Shown: positions 50,244 to 58,172 of the stretch, in pieces
Layout of the letters: each line of letters opens with the position of its first letter
Numbering within the stretch: position 1 is the stretch's first letter
Source of the DNA: JAOUEA01 sp963734685
GTDB taxonomy: Bacteria > Actinomycetota > UBA4738 > HRBIN12
Direction of reading: 5' to 3'
Assembly: GCA_963734685.1 (NCBI GenBank)
Contig: CAVTIC010000007.1
Coordinates: 1-64,000, forward strand
DNA length: 64,000 nucleotides
Translations under genes and position numbers: made by a program
The notes under the pieces: model-generated
Databases searched by the model: none
What the model saw: the letters and a program-made list of their open reading frames with translations, nothing else
What the model was told of the DNA's origin: nothing

Positions 50244-51386
50244 TTGCCGATCCGCGCCACCAGGGTCCGCCGACTGCGTGCCCATCGAACGGTCATGGGC
50301 GCCACCCTCGTGGTGGGCGTGGCGCTCGTCGCGGGCGTCGTGAACCTCTCGCTGCGCAAGCACGTGAACCTCGTCGTCGACGGGCGGCACGAGACGGTCG
50401 CGACGACCTCCGACTCCGTCCGGGACCTGCTCACCGAGGAGGGCATCATCCTCACGTCTGCGGTCCTCGTGCAGCCGTCGCCGACGAGCGCGATCGCCGA
50501 CGGCATGACCGTGGTGGTGAACCCGCCACGCATCGCGTCGGGTGCCGAGGCGTTCCTCGACTCCGACGCCACGTTCTTCGAAAGCCCCACCGATGTGGGG
50601 GTCTGGGTGATGGCAGGGACGAGACCGGATTCCGCCGAGATGGCGGACGGGCTCGTCGAGAGCGACTTCTCCGCCTCGAGCGTCGGATCGTCCCCGGTCG
50701 TACCCGTGCAGGTCGTCGTGCTGGGGAAGGTGCGCGATGTCCTGACCAACGCGGGCACGACCGGGGAACTCCTCTCGGCCATGGGGATCCAACCCGACGC
50801 TGACGACCGCGTCCTGCCGTCACCCGGCACCCCCCTTCACGTCGACACCACCGTGACCTTCGACGAAGTCAGCGTCGTCACGCGGATGGAGCCCGTCTCG
50901 ATCCCGTTCGCCGTGCACACCGAGTACACACCCGAGATGGTGCCGGGCACGGTGAAGGTGATCCAGACGGGCCGTGACGGTCGCGGCATCGGCACGTTCC
51001 TCGTGACCGTCGTCAACGGCGAGATCGACTCGCGACAGCTGATCGGACGCTGGGTCGAGCGGGCGCCGGTGACCGAAGAGCGCTTGTCGGCCCCGCAGTC
51101 GATGTACGGCGGCACGACCCATGTGCCGGGCGCGATCGGCGACACGCAGGCCGGCGATGCCACCTGGTACGACCCGCCGTGGTCGGGCCTGACGGCGGCG
51201 CACCCCACGTTGCCGTTCGGCACGCTCGTGACCGTGACCGACCTCGAGACCGGTCGCTCCGTTACCGTGACGATCAATGACCGAGGACCGTTCGGCACGG
51301 GAAGGATCATCGACCTCTCGCCGGAAGCGTTCGCCGTCCTCCAGCCGCTCGGAGCCGGGATCCTCGACGTCCGCATCTCCTGGTGA
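50244..51386 (+). CDS. DUF348/G5/RlpA-like secreted cell-wall protein (Rpf-locus type)
   Basis: About 380 aa. A basic start and a single TM helix (GATLVVGVALVAGVVNLSL, about 20-40) are followed by two DUF348 units (HVNLVVDGRHETVATTSD; PVQVVVLGKVRDVLTNAG), a G5 domain (EPVSIPFAVHTEYTPEM through GRWVERAPVTE) and a C-terminal double-psi beta-barrel: GDATWYDPPWSGLTAAHPTL, TINDRGPFGTGRIIDLSP. The catalytic Asp pattern in the RlpA/3D-like barrel is present. It stands where rpfB lies in mycobacteria, but the lysozyme-like Rpf domain is replaced by an RlpA-like barrel. TTG 50244 has GGGAGGA 4 nt upstream; GTG 50232 is possible. Confidence 0.85.
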   Translation: MPIRATRVRRLRAHRTVMGATLVVGVALVAGVVNLSLRKHVNLVVDGRHETVATTSDSVRDLLTEEGIILTSAVLVQPSPTSAIADGMTVVVNPPRIASGAEAFLDSDATFFESPTDVGVWVMAGTRPDSAEMADGLVESDFSASSVGSSPVVPVQVVVLGKVRDVLTNAGTTGELLSAMGIQPDADDRVLPSPGTPLHVDTTVTFDEVSVVTRMEPVSIPFAVHTEYTPEMVPGTVKVIQTGRDGRGIGTFLVTVVNGEIDSRQLIGRWVERAPVTEERLSAPQSMYGGTTHVPGAIGDTQAGDATWYDPPWSGLTAAHPTLPFGTLVTVTDLETGRSVTVTINDRGPFGTGRIIDLSPEAFAVLQPLGAGILDVRISW

Positions 51387-51435
51387 GCCCGAGCCGGCGG
51401 AGGCCGGTCCCGCGGGCGATCATGCGCGTCGAGCA

Positions 51436-52275
51436 CTGGGCATCCCCACGCTTGGAGCGGGAGCGATCCGCGACCTCGCCCGGCGCCACGGCATCCGCCC
51501 CACCAAGTCGCTGGGTCAGCATTTCCTGATCGACCCGAACCTGGCGAGCGCGATCGCTGCGGAAGCAGGGGTCGGCGAACACGATCACGTGGTCGAGATC
51601 GGCGCGGGGTTCGGGTCACTCACCGTCGCGCTCGCCGCGACCGGGGCCGACGTGCTCGCCGTCGAGTTCGACCGACGACTCGTGCCGGCCCTCGAAGAGG
51701 TCGTCGCCGGTCTGCGGCAGGTTCGGGTGCTGCACGCCGACGCCATGAAGCTCGACTGGGGAGACGAGCTCGGGGCCGGCCTGTGGACGCTCTGCGCCAA
51801 CCTCCCGTACAACATCGCCGTGCCGTTGGTGCTCGACACCCTCGTCGGGGTACCCGCGATCGAACGATGGATCGTGATGGTGCAGCGCGAGGTCGGCGAA
51901 CGGCTCGCGGCGAGCGCGGGGGAGGAACACTTCGGTGCCGCGAGCCTGCGGGTCGCGTACCGGGCGTCGGCGTCGGTCGTGCGGCGCGTGCCGGCCTCCG
52001 TGTTCTGGCCCCGCCCCGCGGTCGACTCGGTCGTTGTGCGGCTCGACCGTCTGGGCTCGCCCCCCGTCGCCGTGGACGAGCGCCGGCTATGGCGCGTGGT
52101 GGACGAGGCGTTCTCGGAGCGTCGGAAGACGATGCGCAACGCGCTGCGGCGACTGGGCCTCGACGGCGAGGAAGCCACCGCCGTGCTCGAAGCGTGCGGC
52201 GTGACGCCGAACGAGCGACCGGAGCGTCTGGACCTGCCGGCATTCGCAGCGATCGCTGAGCGGGTTCCCGCGTGA
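51436..52275 (+). CDS. ksgA: 16S rRNA A1518/A1519 dimethyltransferase, no canonical start codon
   Basis: About 279 aa. HGIRPTKSLGQHFLIDPN, VVEIGAGFGSLTVALA (SAM site), NLPYNIAVPLVLDTLV and the C-terminal FSERRKTMRNALRRLG are complete RsmA motifs. It dimethylates two adenosines in 16S rRNA helix 45. The only in-frame ATG/GTG/TTG upstream is ATG 51277, 110 bp inside the wall-protein gene and giving an unnatural Ser/Arg-rich N-terminus; the best-fitting alternative is CTG 51436, which gives the usual 20-residue lead into the family motif. No good Shine-Dalgarno is in front of it, so the start is tentative. Confidence 0.93.
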   Translation: MGIPTLGAGAIRDLARRHGIRPTKSLGQHFLIDPNLASAIAAEAGVGEHDHVVEIGAGFGSLTVALAATGADVLAVEFDRRLVPALEEVVAGLRQVRVLHADAMKLDWGDELGAGLWTLCANLPYNIAVPLVLDTLVGVPAIERWIVMVQREVGERLAASAGEEHFGAASLRVAYRASASVVRRVPASVFWPRPAVDSVVVRLDRLGSPPVAVDERRLWRVVDEAFSERRKTMRNALRRLGLDGEEATAVLEACGVTPNERPERLDLPAFAAIAERVPA

Positions 52276-53153
52276 GCCCCCGCGAGGTCACGCGCCGCGC
52301 GCACGCGAAGATCAACGTGTTCCTGCGGGTGCTCGGCCGCCGGGGCGACGGGTTCCACGACATCGAGACCATCGTGATGCCGCTCTCGCTGCACGACGTG
52401 GTCACGGTGCGGGAGGCCGACACGGCCGCGCCCATACTCGAGGTGATCGGTGATCACGCCGCGCTCGCCGGCACGACCGACGAGGAGAACCTGGTCGTGC
52501 GCGCCGCCCGGGCGCTGGCGTCGCAGCTCGCCGTTCCACCGTCTGTCGCGATCACCCTCGACAAGCGCGTCCCGATCGCCGCCGGGCTCGGAGGGGGCAG
52601 CGCCGATGCCGCGGCGACGCTGCTCGCGCTCCGCGAGCTCTGGCGGCCCGGCTCGGCGACCGAGCGGCTCGTCGATGTCGGCCTGAGGCTCGGCTCCGAC
52701 GTGCCGGCGATGCTCGCCGGCGAGCCCGTGCTCGCGAGCGGCCGGGGCGAGCGGATCGTGCCCGTGCACACCGCCACGACGTGGTGGGTGCTGAAGCCGT
52801 TCCAGGTCGGCGTGCGCGCGCGCGACGCCTATGCATGGTGGGACGAGCATCGTGCCTCCGGCCCCGACCCCGGCGTCCTGATCGCGGCGCTCGAGACCGG
52901 CGACGTGGAGCTGCTGGGCGATGCGCTCTTCAACGACCTGCAGCCCGTGGTCGCAGCCCGTCACCCGGAGATCGAGGAGGCGATCGAGACGTTCCTCGCC
53001 GCCGGGGCCCTCGGGGCGGTCATGAGCGGCAGCGGTCCGACGGTCGCGGCGGTCGCGAGGCACATCGGACATGCGGACACGCTCGCAGCCGCGGTGCCCG
53101 GGTCGATCGTCGTGAGCGGCCCGCCCGCCCGACGCGAGATCCTCCCGCCGTGA
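52272..53153 (+). CDS. ispE: 4-diphosphocytidyl-2-C-methyl-D-erythritol kinase
   Basis: 293 aa GHMP kinase. AHAKINVFLRVLGRRGDGFH, the ATP loop VPIAAGLGGGSADAAAT (about 100-116) and GAVMSGSGPTVAAVA are the three GHMP motifs of IspE. It phosphorylates CDP-methylerythritol in the MEP isoprenoid pathway. Its GTG overlaps the ksgA stop (GTGA), the usual coupling in Actinomycetota, and its own stop overlaps a GNAT gene. Confidence 0.95.
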   Translation: MSPREVTRRAHAKINVFLRVLGRRGDGFHDIETIVMPLSLHDVVTVREADTAAPILEVIGDHAALAGTTDEENLVVRAARALASQLAVPPSVAITLDKRVPIAAGLGGGSADAAATLLALRELWRPGSATERLVDVGLRLGSDVPAMLAGEPVLASGRGERIVPVHTATTWWVLKPFQVGVRARDAYAWWDEHRASGPDPGVLIAALETGDVELLGDALFNDLQPVVAARHPEIEEAIETFLAAGALGAVMSGSGPTVAAVARHIGHADTLAAAVPGSIVVSGPPARREILPP

Positions 53154-53698
53154 TCGACCCCGTCGATGGGCTTCCTCGCGCCGACGACATCCACACCGAG
53201 CGTCTACGGCTGACGCCGCTCGTACCCGATGACACGGACGCGCTCTTCCCGGTGCTCGACGACGAGCGACTGCACACCTTCACCGGCGATCGCCCCGACA
53301 CGATCGACGGACTCCGCGCTCGCCTCGAGGCATGGAAGCGCGAGCGCTCGCCCGACGGCCGCGAGGCCTGGCTCAACTGGCTCGTGCGCGCGAGCGACGA
53401 CCGGGTGCTCGGCACCACACAGGCGACCGTGGACCGAGGTCCCGACGGTCTCCATGCAACAGTCGCATGGACTATCGGCTCCGCGGACCAAGGGCGGGGC
53501 GTCGGCTCCGAGGCTGCGCGCGCGATGGTCGACTGGCTCGTCGGCAGTGGCGTGTCGCGCATCGAGGCGCACATCCATCCGGACCACGCGGCCTCGGGCG
53601 GCGTGGCTCGCAACGCCGGGCTCTCCCGAACGGACGAGTTCGTCGACGGCGAGGTCGTCTGGCGCTCGGTCGTGTCACCGCGCGCCGACGCGGGATAA
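53150..53698 (+). CDS. GNAT-family N-acetyltransferase
   Basis: 182 aa. TERLRLTPLVPDDTDALFPVL is the RimJ/RimL-like start, AWTIGSADQGRGVGSEAARAM contains the acetyl-CoA pyrophosphate loop (QGRGVGS) and GVARNAGLSRTDEFVDGEVV the C-terminal strand. It acetylates an amino group of a protein or small molecule; the substrate is unknown. GTG overlaps the ispE stop. Located just before tRNA-Gln. Confidence 0.88.
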   Translation: MIDPVDGLPRADDIHTERLRLTPLVPDDTDALFPVLDDERLHTFTGDRPDTIDGLRARLEAWKRERSPDGREAWLNWLVRASDDRVLGTTQATVDRGPDGLHATVAWTIGSADQGRGVGSEAARAMVDWLVGSGVSRIEAHIHPDHAASGGVARNAGLSRTDEFVDGEVVWRSVVSPRADAG

Positions 53699-53727
53699 TC
53701 GACGGGCGGGCGCCGGCGCGGCCGTGA

Positions 53728-53798
53728 TCCGGGGTCGTCTAACGGCAAGACACGGGCCTTTGGAGCCTGGGATGGAGGTTCGATTCCTCCCCCCGGAA
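53728..53798 (+). tRNA. tRNA-Gln (anticodon TTG)
   Basis: Folds as a full cloverleaf of 71 nt: acceptor TCCGGGG/CCCCGGA with discriminator A, D-arm with GTC/GAC stem and AACGGC loop, anticodon stem CGGGC/GCCTG with loop CTTTGGA (anticodon TTG), T-arm GGAGG/CCTCC with loop TTCGATT. CCA is not encoded. No integrase or attachment duplication was seen beside it. Confidence 0.93.
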
Positions 53799-53825
53799 CC
53801 CGGCGAAGACGCCGAGCGCGCCGGG
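53799..53825 (+). terminator. Hairpin after tRNA-Gln
   Basis: CCCGGCG pairs with CGCCGGG across a 13-nt loop that contains a nested GGCG/CGCC, directly after the tRNA. The following ATTGTGT resembles the tail of the hairpin at 42045; a weak U-tract, but a terminator role is plausible. Confidence 0.45.
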
Positions 53826-53951
53826 ATTGTGTCCGTCGGCACGAAGCCGCCGATGAACGCCAGGATCATCGATGCATCGCCAGGGTTGCTCGCGGCTTCC
53901 ACGCCTTTGGCCCGAGTCCGAGGTCAGCGCCGCAACGATTCGGATGACCGA

Positions 53952-54869
53952 TCAAAGGAGGCCGTTCGCGGTGAGGAACGCCTTCGCGGCAGCGGCCACA
54001 TCCTGCCCGTCGATCACGACCTTCCCGACGAGCTCGGTCACGGTGTCGCTGGAGAGTCGGGCGCTCACCGCGTCGAGCAGCCGCCGAGCCTCGTCGTTCA
54101 GCTTCTCGGTCCGGATCACGGGCGTGATGTTCTCCGCGTCCTGGAGGTGTTTGTCGTCGAGGAGCGGGATGAACCCGTTCGCCTCGATGCTCGGATCCGT
54201 CGAGAACATCAAGCCGATCTGCACCTCGTCGCTCTTGAGCGCGGCGACGGTCTGCGGCCCTCCGGCGTCCAGCGGCTCGAAGACCTCGAAGAGGATCCCG
54301 TAGACGTCCCGAAGGCCCGGCAGGCAGAAGGGTCGGAGCGGACACTCGGGCGGTGCGCCGATCGTCAGCCGGTCGGCGACGGCGGCGAGTGAGCTCAGCG
54401 TGGTCAGGTTGTATTCCTGCGCCGTCCTCGCGTTCGCCACGAACTGATTCGTGTCCTGGGCCGGTGATGGCGTCAGCACGGTGATGCCTTTCGGCCGGAG
54501 GCGCTCGCCGACCTGCCTCGCGACCTCAGTCGGATCGCTCGACGCCTGCGCGTTGGAATCGAGGAACAGGAGCAGCGACGACAGGTACTCGGGCTTCAGA
54601 TCGATCTGGCCCGACTCCAACGCGCTCTGCGAGACCTCGCGAGACCTCAGATCGAACTCTCGCTCGACCGTGTAACCGGCGTGCTCCAGGACCTGCGCGT
54701 ACATCTCCGCGATGAGCTGGTTCTCGGCGAAGGCGCCGGATACCCCGACGACGACCGTTCTCGCGCCCGTCGGATGCCCGGTTCCGGCCGGGCGGGAGCT
54801 GATGCACCCCGCCGTGAGGGTGGTCGCCAGGATGATGGCTGCGGCTTGGATGAGGCTGGGGCGCCTCAC
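53952..54869 (-). CDS. OpuAC/ProX-like glycine-betaine/choline-binding lipoprotein
   Basis: 305 aa. The signal peptide ends in the lipobox LTAGC (Cys about residue 22). The mature protein carries VVVGVSGAFAENQLIAEMYAQ, YLSSLLLFLDSNAQ, and VQIGLMFSTDPSIE, the two-lobe pattern of quaternary-amine binding proteins (OpuCC/OsmX). No ABC permease or ATPase is in the window. Its GTG overlaps the stop of the adenylate cyclase by 4 bp (GTGA), so the two are co-translated. Ligand likely a betaine or polyol-like osmolyte but not shown; the protein may sense rather than transport. Confidence 0.85.
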   Translation of the reverse strand: MRRPSLIQAAAIILATTLTAGCISSRPAGTGHPTGARTVVVGVSGAFAENQLIAEMYAQVLEHAGYTVEREFDLRSREVSQSALESGQIDLKPEYLSSLLLFLDSNAQASSDPTEVARQVGERLRPKGITVLTPSPAQDTNQFVANARTAQEYNLTTLSSLAAVADRLTIGAPPECPLRPFCLPGLRDVYGILFEVFEPLDAGGPQTVAALKSDEVQIGLMFSTDPSIEANGFIPLLDDKHLQDAENITPVIRTEKLNDEARRLLDAVSARLSSDTVTELVGKVVIDGQDVAAAAKAFLTANGLL

Positions 54870-56197
54870 GTCGACGGCACCTCGATCGGAACGTTCGAGC
54901 TGCGGCCGAGGAGTACCCGGGCAGGCGTCCGCCCCTTGCCCTTCAGGTCCAGGATCCGGGTGGGCCCGAACTCGTACCGATCCTCCAGTTGAACGGCTGT
55001 CGCCTCCGACACCAGAACCTCACCCGGCTCTCCCTGCTCCTCCAGCCTGCTCGCGACGTTCACTGTGTCGCCCCACAGGTCGTAGGCGAACTTCCTGCGC
55101 CCGATCACGCCGGCGACGGCCGGCCCGGTGGCCACACCGCCGTGGACTACGATCCGGTCGCCCGACGGCCATCGGACCGCACCCGCTTCTCGGATGATGT
55201 CGACGGCCATCGCGACGGCGGCTCCCGCATGATCCGCCATCGGGACCGGCGCGCCGGCGACGGCCATGTACGCATCTCCGATCGTCTTCACCTTCTCGAG
55301 GCCGTGCCGGTCGGCGATCTCGTCGAACCGGCTGAACAGCTCGTCCAAGGCATGGGCGAACTCATCCGGCGACGAGCGAGCGGCCTGCTGGGTCGATCCG
55401 ACCGCGTCGACGAAGATCACCGTCACCTGCTCGAACGCCTGCGCGATCCGCCGGCCGGGCGTGACCTTGAGTTGGTCGACGACGACCTGCGGCAGGATGT
55501 TCAGGAGCAGGCCGTCGGATCGCAGGCGCTCCCGATCGAGCTGACGCTCCTGCAGGAACAGCGTTCGCGTGAACCGCTCCATCCGATGCGCAGCCAGGCC
55601 GCCCAGGAACCCGAATGAGACGAGATAGAGCGTCGCCAGCACTCCGCTCACAGGCGCGACGTACTGAGTGGTGAAGGCGTACGGCAGGTACGCACCGATG
55701 CCGATCAGCGTGATCAGCAGAACCAGGACGAACCGCAGCCGCAACAGCGTGTAGGTGAAGGCAGTGATCAGGATGACGCCGACGTACCCGTACTCTGCGG
55801 GCAGCGTCTGGATGTTCGAGGTGTAGTACACCCACGAGACGATCGTCGCCGTCGCGATGACGACTGCGACCCATTCCCAGATCCGGCCGAAGAAGGGTGT
55901 GAACGTGAGCGCGAGGCCGATGGCCAGCATCGGGATGAAGACGCCCCACCGCATGATCCTGTCGAGCCGCAGTTCAGAGAGGGCCAGGATGTAGGGGCGC
56001 AGGAGCAGGCCCCACGAGATCCACAGGACGATCCCGGCCAGGAAGGCGAAGCGGATGTTCCCCAGGTGGTGGCGGAACTGATCGGCACGGAACGCCGACT
56101 CGAGCGCCGGGTCGCGGAACCGAAGTCGCAGCCGATCCATGCCGAGCCGCCGTCGGGACGGCTCCCGAACGGCCGACGTTGTGTCGATCTGGTCCAT
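54866..56197 (-). CDS. Membrane-bound class III adenylate cyclase
   Basis: 443 aa. Six hydrophobic helices occupy about 60-215 (for example IRFAFLAGIVLWISWGLLL, WVAVVIATATIVSWVYY). The class III catalytic domain follows with VIFVDAVGSTQQ (first metal Asp), VKTIGDAYMAVAG (base-specifying Lys and second metal Asp) and YDLWGDTVNVASRLE (Asp for adenine, transition-state Asn and Arg). All key residues for ATP cyclisation are present. The 6-TM layout is that of Rv1625c/Cya-type enzymes. GTGA overlap couples it to a betaine-type binding lipoprotein. ATG 56197 begins MDQIDTTSAVR. Confidence 0.9.
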   Translation of the reverse strand: MDQIDTTSAVREPSRRRLGMDRLRLRFRDPALESAFRADQFRHHLGNIRFAFLAGIVLWISWGLLLRPYILALSELRLDRIMRWGVFIPMLAIGLALTFTPFFGRIWEWVAVVIATATIVSWVYYTSNIQTLPAEYGYVGVILITAFTYTLLRLRFVLVLLITLIGIGAYLPYAFTTQYVAPVSGVLATLYLVSFGFLGGLAAHRMERFTRTLFLQERQLDRERLRSDGLLLNILPQVVVDQLKVTPGRRIAQAFEQVTVIFVDAVGSTQQAARSSPDEFAHALDELFSRFDEIADRHGLEKVKTIGDAYMAVAGAPVPMADHAGAAVAMAVDIIREAGAVRWPSGDRIVVHGGVATGPAVAGVIGRRKFAYDLWGDTVNVASRLEEQGEPGEVLVSEATAVQLEDRYEFGPTRILDLKGKGRTPARVLLGRSSNVPIEVPST

Positions 56198-56281
56198 CGT
56201 TCTCTCTCGTCGTACAGGGTCCAGCCGGCGAGGCCGGGAGATTGAGGCTACCGATATTCGGGCACGGCGCGTCGTGGAACC

Positions 56282-56428
56282 GGTCGGACGCTCCGTGAGG
56301 TTCTCGACGCGGCGAGCCGTTGGCAGGAGGTGGCTTCCCAGCACGACATCGCGAAGCTGGAGATCGAGCGCATGGCCCAGGCCTTCGAGCACGACGAATC
56401 GGAGGGTCGTGTCCCGTCAAGTGGTTGA
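56282..56428 (+). pseudogene. C-terminal remnant resembling a HipA-family toxin
   Basis: About 48 codons in frame, without any start codon, read GRTLREVLDAASRW, QEVASQHDIAKLEIERMAQA, FEHDE, ending at TGA 56428. This resembles the last helices of HipA-like kinases (W...VA...L...EIE.MA.AFEH). A stop codon at 56243 precedes it and the left end of the IS256-type element truncates it. No HipB antitoxin or kinase domain is in the window. Identification is from pattern memory and needs a profile search. Confidence 0.4.
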
Positions 56429-57745
56429 AATCCGTCACCGCCATCCTCGGTCCTCACGCGATCGCAGCGAGTAGCTCCTTCGGGTCCTCACCTCCCTCGA
56501 GCTCGTCGACCTTGGCCATCGAGCCGACGCTGAAGTAGCGGCGATCGGCCACCTGCCATTCGTCGTCTTGCTCGGCCAGCAGCGTCCCGACCATGCGCAT
56601 CAACGAGTCCAGCGTCGGGAAGATCCCGATCACCCTTGTGCGGCGTTTGACCTCCTTGTGCAGGCGCTCGATCGGGTTGGTCGAATGCAGCCGCCGGCGA
56701 TGCTCGCGGGGGAAGTGCATGTGGGCGAGCACGTCTTCGGCCGCGTCCTCCAGCAGCTCGGCGGCTTGGGGGAACTTCGGCTCGAGCATCCGGGCCACGT
56801 CATGCAGCTGGGTCATCGCGCTCGCGTGATCAGGTGCGGAGAAGATCGAGCGAACGACCGCTGCCACCGTGTCCTGGGCGCCTTTGGGCACGGTCGAGAG
56901 CAGGTTGCGCATGAAATGGACCCGGCACCGCTGCCAGGTGGCACCGGCCAGGATCTTCGCGATCGCCTGACGCAGGCCCTCGTGGGCATCGGAGATCACC
57001 AGCCGAACGCCCTTCAGGCCCCGCTTGATCAACGAACGAAGGAACGAGGTCCAGAACTGGTGGTCCTCGCTCTGGCCTGTCGCCGCACCCAGGATCGTGC
57101 GCTGCCCTTGGTCGTTGACCCCGATCGCGACCACGGTGGCGACCGAGGTGACCCGTCCCGCCTGACGGACCTTGTGGAACGTCGCGTCGAGCCAGACGTA
57201 GGGGTGCTCATCGTCGATCGGGCGCTGCAGGAAGGTCTTGACCTCGGTGTCGAGGACCTTGCAGATCCTGGAGACCTCGGAGCGGGAGATGCCGTCGATC
57301 CCGAGGGCTCGGACCAGGTCGTCGACCTTGCGGGTGGACACGCCCTTGACGTAGGCCTCGACGACGACCGCGTGCAGGGCCTTCTCCGCTCGCCGACGGG
57401 GCTCGAGCAGGCTCGGGAAGTAGGCGCCGGCGCTCACCTTGGGGATCTTCAGCTCGATCGTGCCCGAGCGGGTGTCCCAGCGCCTGGTGCGGTAGCCGTT
57501 GCGGTAGGCAACACGCTCGGAGCTCCGCTCGTAGGGAGCCGCCCCGATCTGAGACGAGACCTCGGTCTCCATCACGGCCTGGGCGAGCACCTTCACGCCC
57601 TCACGCAGCAGATCGACGTCGTTCTCTTCCAGCAGCTTGCCGACGAACGACGTGATGTCCATCCTGGGGGTGGCCATCGTCCCTCCTCTTGACCTCGACT
57701 GTCATGAGGATGGCGGTGGCCATCTACGTCACGGGGATTTCCACC
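56413..57745 (-). mobile_element. IS256-family insertion sequence
   Basis: About 1.3 kb containing one transposase gene. The ends are approximate. The 13-bp block CACCGCCATCCTC (56436-56448) recurs inverted as GAGGATGGCGGTG (57706-57718), and outside it GTGGTTGAAATCC (56421-56433) is partly mirrored by GGGGATTTCCAC (57733-57744). No clear 8-9 bp target duplication was found, so the copy may be rearranged. Confidence 0.75.
56454..57677 (-). CDS. IS256-family transposase
   Basis: 407 aa, full-length for the family. The DDE motif is VWLDATFHKVR (first Asp), VRLVISDAHEGLRQA (second Asp) and HSTNPIERLHKEVKRR (Glu), with RCRVHFMRN around the conserved C/H loop between the second Asp and Glu. An intact reading frame with ATG 57677 behind GAGGAGGG suggests it can still be active. 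It inserts the element by copy-out/paste-in. Lies upstream of the adenylate cyclase on the same strand. Confidence 0.94.
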   Translation of the reverse strand: MATPRMDITSFVGKLLEENDVDLLREGVKVLAQAVMETEVSSQIGAAPYERSSERVAYRNGYRTRRWDTRSGTIELKIPKVSAGAYFPSLLEPRRRAEKALHAVVVEAYVKGVSTRKVDDLVRALGIDGISRSEVSRICKVLDTEVKTFLQRPIDDEHPYVWLDATFHKVRQAGRVTSVATVVAIGVNDQGQRTILGAATGQSEDHQFWTSFLRSLIKRGLKGVRLVISDAHEGLRQAIAKILAGATWQRCRVHFMRNLLSTVPKGAQDTVAAVVRSIFSAPDHASAMTQLHDVARMLEPKFPQAAELLEDAAEDVLAHMHFPREHRRRLHSTNPIERLHKEVKRRTRVIGIFPTLDSLMRMVGTLLAEQDDEWQVADRRYFSVGSMAKVDELEGGEDPKELLAAIA

Positions 57746-58172
57746 CCGGAAGTCCACCTCGAAAGTCCACCACTTCTCGGGACGCTAACAATCGGAGTGG
57801 CTCGCGACTTGACCGAGCGCATGCCCAGGACGATGGAAGCACTCGCGGCACCGAGCTTCGGGTGTCAAGGGCAGTCAGCGCGAGTAGGCGCTTCAAGACC
57901 AGCTGAGGGATCGACACACGCCCCCGAGCTTGTCAAGGTTCCATGGCGGAACTTGACGACCGGGTGGAGTATGTCGCAAGCGTTGGACTTCCTCCCCCGG
58001 AACTGAAATCCAGGCGCTCTCGGATGCTCCGCCGCAGGTCGAAGAAGGCTGGTCACTGCTCGAAGCTGCGACAGGCGGGCCGTACGGGCGCCAACCCCTC
58101 GTTCGGCACCGCATCGAGATTCGAGCCTGATACGAGCGTCCCGGTGGCCGACCTGAAGATTGCGCGGCGCGA
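57746..58172. other. Gene-free scar region next to the insertion sequence
   Basis: 427 bp with no credible gene; short frames have poor codon usage. GC content drops locally. It holds an interrupted inverted repeat GTCAAGGTTCC (57932-57942) / GGAACTTGAC (57948-57957) and repeated TGTCAAG/CTTGACR words (57812, 57861, 57931, 57952), as expected from remains of mobile-element ends. Confidence 0.5.

Noticed and set aside
53728..53951. tRNA-Gln considered as an integration site.
   Set aside because: No integrase, no direct repeat of the tRNA 3' end and no phage-like genes were found next to it.
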